A DNA stretch of 64,000 nucleotides from Paenibacillus auburnensis (GTDB lineage: Bacteria > Bacillota > Bacilli > Paenibacillales > Paenibacillaceae). The stretch covers positions 150,552-214,551 of the forward strand of contig NZ_CAKMMG010000010.1 of assembly GCF_927798115.1 (NCBI RefSeq), read 5' to 3'. A program made the translations under genes and the position numbers. Of the stretch, positions 51,485-59,878 are shown one piece after another. The notes under the pieces were generated by a model. It did not search any database. It was given only the letters and a program-made list of their open reading frames with translations, and was not told the DNA's origin. The stretch's first letter is position 1. Each line of letters opens with the position of its first letter.

Positions 51485-51619
51485 TTACGCACTCAAAACT
51501 TTTCTGCCTTTCAGGCGGCGGGCTGCCAGCACTTTACGGCCGTTTTTCGTGCTCATTCTTTTGCGGAAACCATGCACCTTCTTGCGTTTGCTCACATTCG
51601 GTTTGAACGTCGGTCTCAT
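51485..51619 (-). CDS. rpmH: 50S ribosomal protein L34
   Basis: A 44-residue, very basic protein starting MRPTFKPNVSKRKKVHGFRK, the L34 signature, ending RKVLSA. ATG follows GGGAGGTGCAATAC. It is the first gene left of the origin, divergent from dnaA, and has its own terminator. Confidence 0.97.
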   Translation of the reverse strand: MRPTFKPNVSKRKKVHGFRKRMSTKNGRKVLAARRLKGRKVLSA

Positions 51620-51759
51620 GTATTGCACCTCCCTTACAGGATCTTAATTACTGTCATATTAGCAGAAACGGTCTAAGCCGCTCTTTTGAGTAGGGACAGT
51701 ATCTACAAGTATTATCAATTAAATTTGGAGACATATCCTCACAGAAAACACCTTTATAT

Positions 51760-51789
51760 ATTTAAACACAGAATCGGCCCAAAAGTCAA
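51760..51789 (-). promoter_or_regulatory. Candidate rpmH promoter
   Basis: TTGACT (51784-51789), 18-base spacer, TTAAAT (51760-51765) on the minus strand. Confidence 0.5.
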
Positions 51790-51827
51790 CCGTTTCTCTG
51801 TACTCCCTCCCCCTCTCCGCAGATTGT

Positions 51828-52211
51828 TTATCCACAGTCCTTCAGATTCAAAAAACTAATCCACAAGCTATTACAGTTATCCACCTGTGACTAAAAAATA
51901 AATCCACATCCACAAAAGTGAGCACAACCTGTGTATAAAAAAATAGGAGCCATGACGGAACCTGTCGAACGGTAAACAAATTATCAACAATATGTAGTGT
52001 TGTTCTTAAAAATTATACACAAGTGATTGAATTTGTGGATAAAATGGCTCGGCTCATTGAAAAACAAGGGTGGTTTTGCTATGATGGTATTACTTTTGAA
52101 TGTGAATAGATTTGTTTGTTCTCTATATTATCAACAAGCTGTGGATAAAGTTGTGAACAATTCAAATTTATCCATATTTTTTTGTCTCTTGATATTGCAT
52201 ATTGGGGATAA
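51828..52211. other. oriC left part: DnaA-box cluster upstream of dnaA
   Basis: Within the rpmH-dnaA spacer (51620-52293) exact or one-mismatch DnaA boxes (TTATNCACA) occur at 51828-51836, 51857-51865, 51877-51885, 51930-51938 (-), 51981-51989, 52013-52021, 52034-52042 (-), 52128-52136, 52140-52148 (-), 52168-52176 and 52203-52211 (-). This matches the incA/incB part of a bipartite Bacillus-type origin. The region is AT-rich and has no credible ORF; one open frame (52027-52287) is not supported. Confidence 0.92.
52057..52085 (+). promoter_or_regulatory. dnaA promoter
   Basis: TTGAAA (52057-52062), 17-base spacer and TATGAT (52080-52085) with an extended TGC. DnaA boxes flank it, consistent with autoregulation. 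Confidence 0.75.
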
Positions 52212-52293
52212 GATTCAGCACGAACCCATTTTCTTCGACATTTCCACTTCATGGCTGACGCCACATTTGGAAGATTTAAAGGAGTGACAGTCT

Positions 52294-53640
52294 GTGGACA
52301 GCCATACTTCCGAATTATGGCAGCAAATTTTATCGATTATTCAAACTAAACTAAGCAAACCGAGTTTTGATACGTGGTTTAAAGCGACGAAAGCATTATC
52401 GTTCAGCTCTCAGGCCCTTATCATCTCGGCACCTACAACTTTTGCCGTAGAATGGCTGGAAAGTCGTTACACAAAACTGGTAGGAGCTACAGTTTATGAG
52501 GTTACCGGACAACAGGTGGACGTCAAATTTGTAATTGAGGAGAACAAACCCTCAGAGCCTGTAATTCAACAGATGGCGCCTTCGCCAGCAGTATCGCGTG
52601 AAGAAGCGCAGACCCATCTGCTTAATCCGAAATATACGTTCGATACGTTCGTAATCGGTTCCGGCAACCGTTTTGCGCATGCAGCCTCGCTGGCTGTGGC
52701 CGAAGCGCCGGCCAAAGCTTATAACCCCCTCTTCTTGTACGGCGGCGTGGGACTGGGAAAAACCCACTTAATGCATGCCATCGGGCACTATGTGCTGGAA
52801 CATAACCCTAACAACAAGGTTATCTACATCTCGTCCGAGAAATTTACGAATGAGTTCATCAATTCCATCCGTGACAACCGCGGCGAAAGCTTCCGCAACA
52901 AATACCGCAATGTTGACATTCTGCTAATTGACGATATTCAATTCCTGGCTGGCAAAGAGTCTACGCAGGAGGAATTTTTCCATACGTTTAATGCACTGCA
53001 CGAAGAACGCAAGCAAATCATCATCTCCAGTGACCGTCCGCCAAAGGAAATTCCAACACTGGAAGAACGGCTGCGCTCCCGGTTTGAATGGGGACTTATT
53101 ACCGATATTCAGCCGCCGGATCTGGAGACACGCATAGCCATTCTGCGCAAGAAGGCCAAAGCGGAGAACCTTGACATCCCCAATGAGGCAATGATGTATA
53201 TCGCTAACCAGATTGATACGAATATCCGTGAGCTGGAAGGCGCGCTGATCCGGGTTGTGGCCTACTCCTCGCTAACCAACCAGGACGTAACCACTCATCT
53301 GGCAGCCGAGGCACTGAAGGATATTATCCCGTCCAGCCGGCCAAAAATGATCACCATCGGTGATATTCAGCAAAAGGTGGGAGAATACTACAATTTACGC
53401 ATGGAAGATTTCAAAGCGCGCAAACGTACCAAAGCCGTCGCTTTTCCGCGACAAATCGCGATGTATCTCTCGCGTGAACTAACGGATTATTCGCTGCCTA
53501 AGATTGGTGAAGCCTTCGGAGGACGCGATCATACAACTGTAATTCATGCCCATGAGAAGATTACACAGTCATTAAAGGTCGATCAGGAGTTGTACAAAGT
53601 GGTCAATAATCTTGCGGAGAAAATTAAAAATCCTTCCTAA
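52294..53640 (+). CDS. dnaA: Chromosomal replication initiator DnaA
   Basis: AAA+ ATPase that binds DnaA boxes and melts oriC. The 448 residues have the N-terminal domain (ELWQQILSIIQTKLSKPSFDTWF), linker, ATPase with GGVGLGKTH and LIDDIQFLAGKE, and the DNA-binding domain (FPRQIAMYLSRELTDYSLPKIGEAFGGRDHTTV). GTG start, with AAAGGAG 11 bases upstream. Confidence 0.98.
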   Translation: MDSHTSELWQQILSIIQTKLSKPSFDTWFKATKALSFSSQALIISAPTTFAVEWLESRYTKLVGATVYEVTGQQVDVKFVIEENKPSEPVIQQMAPSPAVSREEAQTHLLNPKYTFDTFVIGSGNRFAHAASLAVAEAPAKAYNPLFLYGGVGLGKTHLMHAIGHYVLEHNPNNKVIYISSEKFTNEFINSIRDNRGESFRNKYRNVDILLIDDIQFLAGKESTQEEFFHTFNALHEERKQIIISSDRPPKEIPTLEERLRSRFEWGLITDIQPPDLETRIAILRKKAKAENLDIPNEAMMYIANQIDTNIRELEGALIRVVAYSSLTNQDVTTHLAAEALKDIIPSSRPKMITIGDIQQKVGEYYNLRMEDFKARKRTKAVAFPRQIAMYLSRELTDYSLPKIGEAFGGRDHTTVIHAHEKITQSLKVDQELYKVVNNLAEKIKNPS

Positions 53641-53654
53641 GAGGAACAAAGAGC

Positions 53655-53770
53655 CTATACACAATCTATACACATGTGGGTAGGCTTAATTTTATGCTGT
53701 TTACGGGAGTTATCCACATAAACGGAGCCCCTACTACTAATACTATTAAAGATCTATAATAATTCATCTT
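53655..53770. other. oriC right part: DnaA boxes and DnaA-trios (unwinding site)
   Basis: CTATACACA at 53655-53663 and 53666-53674, exact TTATCCACA at 53710-53718, a GC-rich spacer, then CTACTACTAATACTATTA (from 53731) followed by AT-rich DNA. CTA repeats are the complement of DnaA-trios, the basal unwinding element described in B. subtilis. This is the likely melting site. Confidence 0.85.
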
Positions 53771-53837
53771 CTAAGAGCAGGTTTCAAAGAGGATAAACGT
53801 AAGACCATTTCCCAACTTTTCAGCTAGGAGTGAAATC

Positions 53838-54980
53838 ATGAAAATAAGCATTCTTAAAAATGAACTCAACGAATCCATCGGGCATGTATCCAAAGCTATC
53901 TCCAGCAGAACGACTATTCCGATTCTGACCGGCATTAAGTTTGAAGTCAGCCATCAGGGAGTAACACTGACTGCAAGCGACACGGATATTTCGATTCAAT
54001 CCTTCATTCCGGCTGAAAATGACAGCCATACGATCGTAAAAGTCGAACAGCCCGGAAGCGTAGTGCTTCCTGCCAAATTTTTCGTTGAGATTATCAAGAA
54101 GCTTCCCTCCAAAGAAATTCACATGGAAGTCAAGGAAGGCTTCCAAACCTATATCTCCTCCGGATCCACCGAGATTCAAATCGTCGGTCTTGATCCTGAG
54201 GAATTTCCTGTTCTGCCCAGCATTGAAGAGAATGAAACGATCTCTCTGCCAGGCGACCTGCTGAAGAATATGATCAAACAGACCGCTTTCTCCATCTCTA
54301 CCCAAGAAACAACACCAATCCTCACCGGGATCCTGTGGAATTTAAGCGATAATGAATTCAAATTCACGGCGACTGACCGCCACCGCCTGGCTACAAGAGC
54401 AGCGCATCTGGAAGGCACAGAAAGTGTACAGTTTGCGAATGTCGTAATTGCCGGTAAAACGCTGAATGAACTGAGCAAAATCATTCCGGACCAGAATATG
54501 CTGGTGGATATTGTCGTAGCCGACAACCAGGTCCTGTTCAAAATCGATAAAGTGCTGTTCTATTCGCGCATCCTGGATGGCATTTATCCGGATACTTCTA
54601 GAATTATTCCGACCAACTACAAAACAGAACTAACGCTCGACACAAAAAAATTAAGCGAATCCATCGACCGTGCTTATTTGCTGTCCCGTGAGGAAAAAAC
54701 AAATATCGTGCGCATGCAGACTTTGGATAACGGTGATGTTGAGATTTCCTCCAGCTCATCAGAGCTGGGTAAAGTCCGTGAAGAACTCGAAGTCATTGAT
54801 TTCAAAGGCGAACCGCTAAAAATCTCCTTCAACTCGAAATATATGCTGGATGTGCTGAAGGTTGTCGAAAGTGAGCAGCTGGTTATTGCTTTTACGGGCA
54901 TGATGAGTCCGATCATCTTACGGCCGCTAGATGAGAGCCGCAGCCTGTATGTGATTTTGCCGTACCGCACAACTAACTAA
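53838..54980 (+). CDS. dnaN: DNA polymerase III beta sliding clamp
   Basis: Ring clamp that tethers polymerase and other partners. The 380 residues have three clamp domains and start MKISILKNELNESIGHVSKAI. It ends VILPYRTTN. ATG follows TAGGAGTGAAATC. Confidence 0.98.
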   Translation: MKISILKNELNESIGHVSKAISSRTTIPILTGIKFEVSHQGVTLTASDTDISIQSFIPAENDSHTIVKVEQPGSVVLPAKFFVEIIKKLPSKEIHMEVKEGFQTYISSGSTEIQIVGLDPEEFPVLPSIEENETISLPGDLLKNMIKQTAFSISTQETTPILTGILWNLSDNEFKFTATDRHRLATRAAHLEGTESVQFANVVIAGKTLNELSKIIPDQNMLVDIVVADNQVLFKIDKVLFYSRILDGIYPDTSRIIPTNYKTELTLDTKKLSESIDRAYLLSREEKTNIVRMQTLDNGDVEISSSSSELGKVREELEVIDFKGEPLKISFNSKYMLDVLKVVESEQLVIAFTGMMSPIILRPLDESRSLYVILPYRTTN

Positions 54981-55028
54981 CGCCACTGTTCACGGACCTG
55001 TGGATAAGTGGTGGAAAGGATAAAAAAC

Positions 55029-55256
55029 ATGAAAAAAATACTTATCCACAGTGGATATATTAAGCTCGACCAATTTCTGAAGCTCGCCGATTGTGTATCC
55101 ACAGGAGGAATGGCTAAGGCTTTGCTGCAGGAGGGCCATGTGCTCGTTAACGGAGAAAAAGAAGAACGGCGTGGAAGAAAGCTCTACCCGGGTGATAGAA
55201 TAGAGGTACAGGATAACGGCGTTTTTGAGGTTGAAGGCGGCGGAATAAAAGAGTAG
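55029..55256 (+). CDS. yaaA: S4-domain RNA-binding protein YaaA
   Basis: A 75-residue protein with an S4 domain (IKLDQFLKLADCVSTGGMAKALLQEGHVLVNGE), proposed to act in ribosome assembly. ATG follows AAAGGATAAAAAAC; an upstream GTG would include that site. It lies between dnaN and recF as in B. subtilis. Confidence 0.93.
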   Translation: MKKILIHSGYIKLDQFLKLADCVSTGGMAKALLQEGHVLVNGEKEERRGRKLYPGDRIEVQDNGVFEVEGGGIKE

Positions 55257-55279
55257 TACTTCGGGGAGGCTTAAGCTTC

Positions 55280-56398
55280 GTGTTTGTCAAAAATATCGGT
55301 CTGCAGCATTATCGCAACTACGGGTTGTTGCGTCTGGAGAGCCTGGGCGATGTGAACCTGATTCTTGGCCAGAATGCCCAGGGCAAAACAAACCTCATGG
55401 AGGCTCTGTTTGTTCTGGCGATGACGAAAAGCCACCGCACATCCAAGGACAAGGAACTCATTTCGTTTGATGCTCCAGGAGGATCTGCTCAGATTGTTGC
55501 CGAAGTAGAGCGCAAGTACGGGGATTTGAAGCTGGAGCTGACGTTGTCCGCCCAGGGCAAAAAAGCCAGGATCAACGGACTGGAGCAGCGCCGGCTGAGC
55601 GAATTTGTCGGCTCACTCAATGTGGTTATGTTTGCTCCGGAAGATTTGGAAATTGTCAAAGGTACGCCGGGTATCCGCCGCCGTTTTCTCGATATGGAAA
55701 TCGGGCAGGTGCAGCCCAGCTACCTTTTTCACTTACAGCAGTATCAGAAAGTCCTCCTCCAGAGAGGCAATTTGCTGAAGCAGCTATGGGGCAAGGAAGC
55801 AGCCGGCAAAGAGCTTTTAGAAATATGGGATGCCCAACTTGTAGAGCATGGTGTTAAAATCGTCAAAAAAAGGAAACAATTCATAAAGAAGCTGCAAATA
55901 TGGGCAGAAAGCATTCACCGGGGCATTACGAACGGCGGAGAAGAGCTAAAACTGCTGTATGTTCCTTCCTTCGGAGAGCGTGAAGAGGAAGATGAAGCTG
56001 TCTTATTGGACAAATTTATGTTAAAGTTATCACAAACGAGAGAACAGGAAATCAGGCGCGGCATGACGCTGACGGGTCCCCATAGGGATGACCTGTCCTT
56101 TTTTATCAACGGAAGAGAAGCTCAGGTCTACGGTTCCCAGGGACAGCAGCGTACGACAGCTTTATCGCTCAAGCTGGCGGAAATTGAACTGATCCATGAG
56201 GAAATCGGAGAGTATCCTGTGCTGCTTCTTGATGACGTTTTGTCCGAACTTGATCCCTATCGTCAGACCCAGCTTATCGAAACTTTCCAGAGCAAGGTGC
56301 AGACCTTCATCACCGCCACCGGTGTGGAGAGTTTAAATGCAGATAAGCTTAAGGACGCAAGCCTGTTTCATGTTCATGATGGAAAAGTGGAGAATTAA
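55280..56398 (+). CDS. recF: DNA replication and repair protein RecF
   Basis: SMC-like ATPase that loads RecA at gaps. The 372 residues have Walker A GQNAQGKTNLMEAL, signature GSQGQQRTTALSLKL and Walker B VLLLDDVLSELD. Start GTG behind GGGGAGG. Confidence 0.97.
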   Translation: MFVKNIGLQHYRNYGLLRLESLGDVNLILGQNAQGKTNLMEALFVLAMTKSHRTSKDKELISFDAPGGSAQIVAEVERKYGDLKLELTLSAQGKKARINGLEQRRLSEFVGSLNVVMFAPEDLEIVKGTPGIRRRFLDMEIGQVQPSYLFHLQQYQKVLLQRGNLLKQLWGKEAAGKELLEIWDAQLVEHGVKIVKKRKQFIKKLQIWAESIHRGITNGGEELKLLYVPSFGEREEEDEAVLLDKFMLKLSQTREQEIRRGMTLTGPHRDDLSFFINGREAQVYGSQGQQRTTALSLKLAEIELIHEEIGEYPVLLLDDVLSELDPYRQTQLIETFQSKVQTFITATGVESLNADKLKDASLFHVHDGKVEN

Positions 56399-56414
56399 AG
56401 AGCGGAGGCAGAGC

Positions 56415-56663
56415 ATGTATATTCATTTGGGCGGGGAGAAGATTATCAGGTCTTCAGAGTTGATTGCTATATTTGATATATCGATTGAGAAATCCTCCAA
56501 GGTGTCGAAGCAGTTCATCGTTCATTCGGGCCAGGACAAAAGATTGGAACGAATCGGTGAAGAGGAAGCGAAATCCATCGTCGTCACCAAAAATACGGTA
56601 TACTACTCCCCCATATCCTCCTCCACTCTCAAAAAAAGAGCCAAAATCTTGTTAGAGATATAG
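56415..56663 (+). CDS. remB: Extracellular matrix regulator RemB-like
   Basis: An 82-residue DUF370 protein (MYIHLGGEKIIRSSELIAIFD), homologous to B. subtilis RemB (YaaB), a relative of the DNA-binding activator RemA. ATG follows AGCGGAGGCAGAGC. It lies between recF and gyrB as in B. subtilis. Confidence 0.93.
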   Translation: MYIHLGGEKIIRSSELIAIFDISIEKSSKVSKQFIVHSGQDKRLERIGEEEAKSIVVTKNTVYYSPISSSTLKKRAKILLEI

Positions 56664-56709
56664 TTTAATCTGGGTTACAAGAGATAATCTGAAAGAAGTA
56701 GGTGAAGGC

Positions 56710-58620
56710 ATGTCAATGAATCAACCGACATATGATGAGAGCCAGATTCAGGTGCTTGAGGGGCTGGAAGCTGTTCGGAAACGTCCCGGCATGTACATCG
56801 GCTCTACTAGTGCCAAAGGTCTGCATCATTTGGTCTGGGAGGTTGTCGATAATAGTATCGATGAGGCGCTGGCAGGTTTTTGCGACCGGATTCAAGTGGT
56901 TATACATGAAGATAACAGTGTTACCGTTATTGATAACGGGCGGGGGATTCCTGTCGGCGAGAATGTGAAGCTGAAGAAATCGACGCTTGAAGTTGTAATG
57001 ACTGTCCTGCATGCAGGCGGTAAGTTTGGCGGCGGAGGATACAAAGTATCCGGCGGTCTGCATGGTGTAGGTATTTCAGTCGTGAATGCCTTGTCCGAGA
57101 AAGTAGTAGTAACCGTTAAGCGTGACGGCCATGTCTATCAGCAGGAATACAGACGCGGTGCACCGCAGTATGACATCAAAATCATCGGCGATTCCGATGA
57201 AACCGGCACAACTACAACTTTTCTTCCCGACCCGGAGATTTTTACCGAAACGACTGTTTTTGAATATTCTACATTGCTGACACGTATTCGTGAGCTGGCT
57301 TTTCTTAACAAGGGGATTGAGCTTTCACTGCTGGATGAACGGACGGGTGTTTCCAACTCGTTTAAATATGATGGCGGTATCGTTGAGTATGTGAAGTATT
57401 TGAACGAGAAAAAAGAAGCACTGCACGAGGAACCAATCTACGTGGAAGGCTCACGGGATATGATTGCAGTTGAAGTAGCTCTGCAGTACAACGATTCTTA
57501 TACAGAGAACATTTACTCTTTTGCTAATAATATCAATACGCATGAAGGCGGAACGCATGAATCCGGCTTTAAGAGCGCCTTGACAAGAATAATCAATGAC
57601 TATGCCCGCAAGACCGGGGTTATTAAGGATAGCAGCGGCAACCTGACCGGGGATGATGTCCGCGAAGGGTTAACGGCGATTATTTCGGTTAAAATTCCTG
57701 AGCCGCAGTTCGAAGGCCAAACGAAGACTAAGCTTGGCAACAGTGAAGTACGCGGAATTGTAGAGTCGCTGTTCGGGGAGAAGCTCCAGGAGTTTCTGGA
57801 AGAGAACCCTGCGGTTTCCCGGCGTGTGCTGGAGAAATCCCTGCAGGCTTCCCGTGCCCGTGAAGCGGCCCGTAAAGCCCGTGAGCTGACCCGCCGTAAG
57901 AGTGCGCTTGAAGTCAGCGCCCTTCCCGGCAAGCTTGCTGACTGTTCGTCCAAGGATGCCTCGATCAGCGAGCTGTACATCGTCGAAGGGGACTCTGCCG
58001 GCGGATCCGCCAAGCAGGGGCGTGACCGTCATTTCCAGGCGATTCTGCCGCTGCGCGGGAAGATTCTGAACGTCGAGAAGGCACGGCTTGACCGTATTTT
58101 GTCCAATGCCGAAATCCGGGCGATTATTACCGCTCTCGGAACAGGCATCAGCGATGATTTCGATCTGTCCAAAGCCCGTTACCACAAAATTGTCATCATG
58201 ACCGATGCAGACGTCGACGGTGCCCATATCCGTACCTTGCTGCTGACCTTCTTCTACCGTTACATGCGGAAGATTATCGAAGCGGGATATATTTATATCG
58301 CACAGCCGCCGCTGTTCAAGATTGAGCGCAACAAAGTAATCCGCTACGCTCAAACCGAGAGAGAACGCGATGAAATTATCGCTACCTTTGGTGAGAATGT
58401 TAAGGTCAATGTTCAGCGCTATAAAGGTCTCGGAGAAATGAATGCCACTCAGCTGTGGGATACTACCATGGACCCTGAGAGCCGTATGATGCTGCAGGTA
58501 ACGATTGAGGATGCTATTTTGGCTGACGGTATTTTCGATACGCTGATGGGTGACAATGTTGAACCGCGCCGTGAGTTTATTCAGGAGCATGCGCAATCGG
58601 TTCGTAACCTTGATATCTGA
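56710..58620 (+). CDS. gyrB: DNA gyrase subunit B
   Basis: ATPase subunit of gyrase, which introduces negative supercoils. The 636 residues have the GHKL ATPase (VVDNSIDEALAG, DNGRGIPV, GGLHGVGISVVNALS) and TOPRIM with EGDSAGGSAKQGRDR and PLRGK. ATG lies after AGGTGAAGGC. No obvious truncation. Confidence 0.98.
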   Translation: MSMNQPTYDESQIQVLEGLEAVRKRPGMYIGSTSAKGLHHLVWEVVDNSIDEALAGFCDRIQVVIHEDNSVTVIDNGRGIPVGENVKLKKSTLEVVMTVLHAGGKFGGGGYKVSGGLHGVGISVVNALSEKVVVTVKRDGHVYQQEYRRGAPQYDIKIIGDSDETGTTTTFLPDPEIFTETTVFEYSTLLTRIRELAFLNKGIELSLLDERTGVSNSFKYDGGIVEYVKYLNEKKEALHEEPIYVEGSRDMIAVEVALQYNDSYTENIYSFANNINTHEGGTHESGFKSALTRIINDYARKTGVIKDSSGNLTGDDVREGLTAIISVKIPEPQFEGQTKTKLGNSEVRGIVESLFGEKLQEFLEENPAVSRRVLEKSLQASRAREAARKARELTRRKSALEVSALPGKLADCSSKDASISELYIVEGDSAGGSAKQGRDRHFQAILPLRGKILNVEKARLDRILSNAEIRAIITALGTGISDDFDLSKARYHKIVIMTDADVDGAHIRTLLLTFFYRYMRKIIEAGYIYIAQPPLFKIERNKVIRYAQTERERDEIIATFGENVKVNVQRYKGLGEMNATQLWDTTMDPESRMMLQVTIEDAILADGIFDTLMGDNVEPRREFIQEHAQSVRNLDI

Positions 58621-58648
58621 TAATACCCCTGATAGATGACAGACACAG

Positions 58649-58693
58649 ACCCCCGGCTTCTATTCGTAATTGAATAGCAGGCCGGGGGTTTTA
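58649..58693. terminator. Terminator between gyrB and YheC/D-like gene
   Basis: CCCCCGGC and GCCGGGGG with a nested CTATTC/GAATAG, followed by TTTTATC on +. Confidence 0.9.
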
Positions 58694-59569
58694 TCATAGT
58701 TTGGAGAGAAACTTGCGGCGGGGGCGGGTTGCCGGCCGGGTTCTTTTTAAACGTCCATAGGCTACAGCATAGCGGTGAATTCTGCGGTAGATGGATTTAT
58801 CGGGAAACATTTTGAACACCATGATCGCGGGAAGTGTATTAACTTCAAGCAGCCACAGATCATGATGCTGATCTATTGCCACGTCCAGCCCGATTTCTTT
58901 AAGTCCGGGGTAGGCGGTTTCAAGCTGTGTGGCAATTTTGACACCCAGTGATTTAAGCTGCAGAATCATTTTCGCCATTTCCCCTGGCTTCATGTGCTCT
59001 TTAAACAATGCATCCACGGAGACTATGCTGCCCCCGTTATGATAGTTCGTGACCACCTTTTGCGGTGCAGCCACTCTTCCGAGCATACCTGTGGTCTCCC
59101 AGGCGCCAGCCGGATTTTTTTGCGTGAGCACGCGCAGATCAAATGGCCTTCCCTGGTGGCACAGCAGATCGATTCCCTGCTGCACCAGATATGGGCGTCC
59201 TTTGATTTTGGAAATTAATGCAGCATGGAGTTCCTCTACCGAGTTATATACCTCTGCATCCTTGGCATATCGTAAAATGTACATGACCTGCTCCCGTGTC
59301 TCGGGTACACCACTGTCTGCTGATGTGTCCTCAAGATCCGGCTGCTGTCCGCTGGGGCTTAAGTGTACTGTGCGCCGTTCGGCCCGCATAACCCCGGTAC
59401 CATAGGTACCGCGGTCAGGCTTAATATATACCGTGCCATAGACTTCAAGCAGCTCAGACAAATGCTCCATCTTATATTTTCGCGTTTCCGGAATGAAGAT
59501 CGCCAGCAGACGGTTTTGCAGGATGACTGCTGTTTTAGCCCATTTACTGGACACCCGTTGAATCCTCAT
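58694..59569 (-). CDS. YheC/YheD-like ATP-grasp protein
   Basis: The 291 residues match the YheC/YheD family of ATP-grasp enzymes of the endospore coat. Features: YGTVYIKPDRGTYGTGVMR, LVQQGIDLL, RPFDLRVLTQK and the late LDVAIDQHHDLWLLEVNTLP. Product unknown. ATG follows AGGAGGAAGATA. It is on the opposite strand to gyrB and gyrA. Confidence 0.88.
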   Translation of the reverse strand: MRIQRVSSKWAKTAVILQNRLLAIFIPETRKYKMEHLSELLEVYGTVYIKPDRGTYGTGVMRAERRTVHLSPSGQQPDLEDTSADSGVPETREQVMYILRYAKDAEVYNSVEELHAALISKIKGRPYLVQQGIDLLCHQGRPFDLRVLTQKNPAGAWETTGMLGRVAAPQKVVTNYHNGGSIVSVDALFKEHMKPGEMAKMILQLKSLGVKIATQLETAYPGLKEIGLDVAIDQHHDLWLLEVNTLPAIMVFKMFPDKSIYRRIHRYAVAYGRLKRTRPATRPRRKFLSKL

Positions 59570-59878
59570 TATCTTCCTCCTAGCCTATTCTTAATTGAAT
59601 TTTGCATGCTTAATTGTCAGGACAAGCTAGCTAAATAATGTTATAATATAAGGATATGAGGTTATGCCTCTATGAGCGAAAATAGGGCCATAAAGCCACT
59701 CCTCTTGTCTGTATAGTCTATGTACTGAAGGCATTGGCGGAAAGGGCATATACCCCTACATGTGTTAAAAGAAATGAATAATAGCAGATATAAGGCTACC
59801 CGTGTTTAATTGTGCTGTTTTTGTGAAAGTAATATAATATAGGGTAGCGGTTTTTAACTGAAGGAGGTCCAGCAACTC
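59570..59878 (+). promoter_or_regulatory. gyrA upstream region with promoter
   Basis: A 309-base gap. TTGTGC (59810-59815), 17-base spacer, TATAAT (59833-59838) is a plausible gyrA promoter, about 40 bases before the start. A second -10-like TATAAT near 59646 follows AGGACA at 17 bases. No ORF is supported. Confidence 0.5.

Noticed and set aside
52027..52287. 86-codon open frame upstream of dnaA
   Set aside because: It lies in the DnaA-box cluster and promoter of dnaA, has no ribosome-binding site and a composition set by AT-rich origin DNA.
57670..58596. Long minus-strand open frame inside gyrB
   Set aside because: It is antisense to highly conserved gyrB codons, and has no domain or ribosome-binding site. 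The similar frame in gyrA (61073-61966) is rejected for the same reason.
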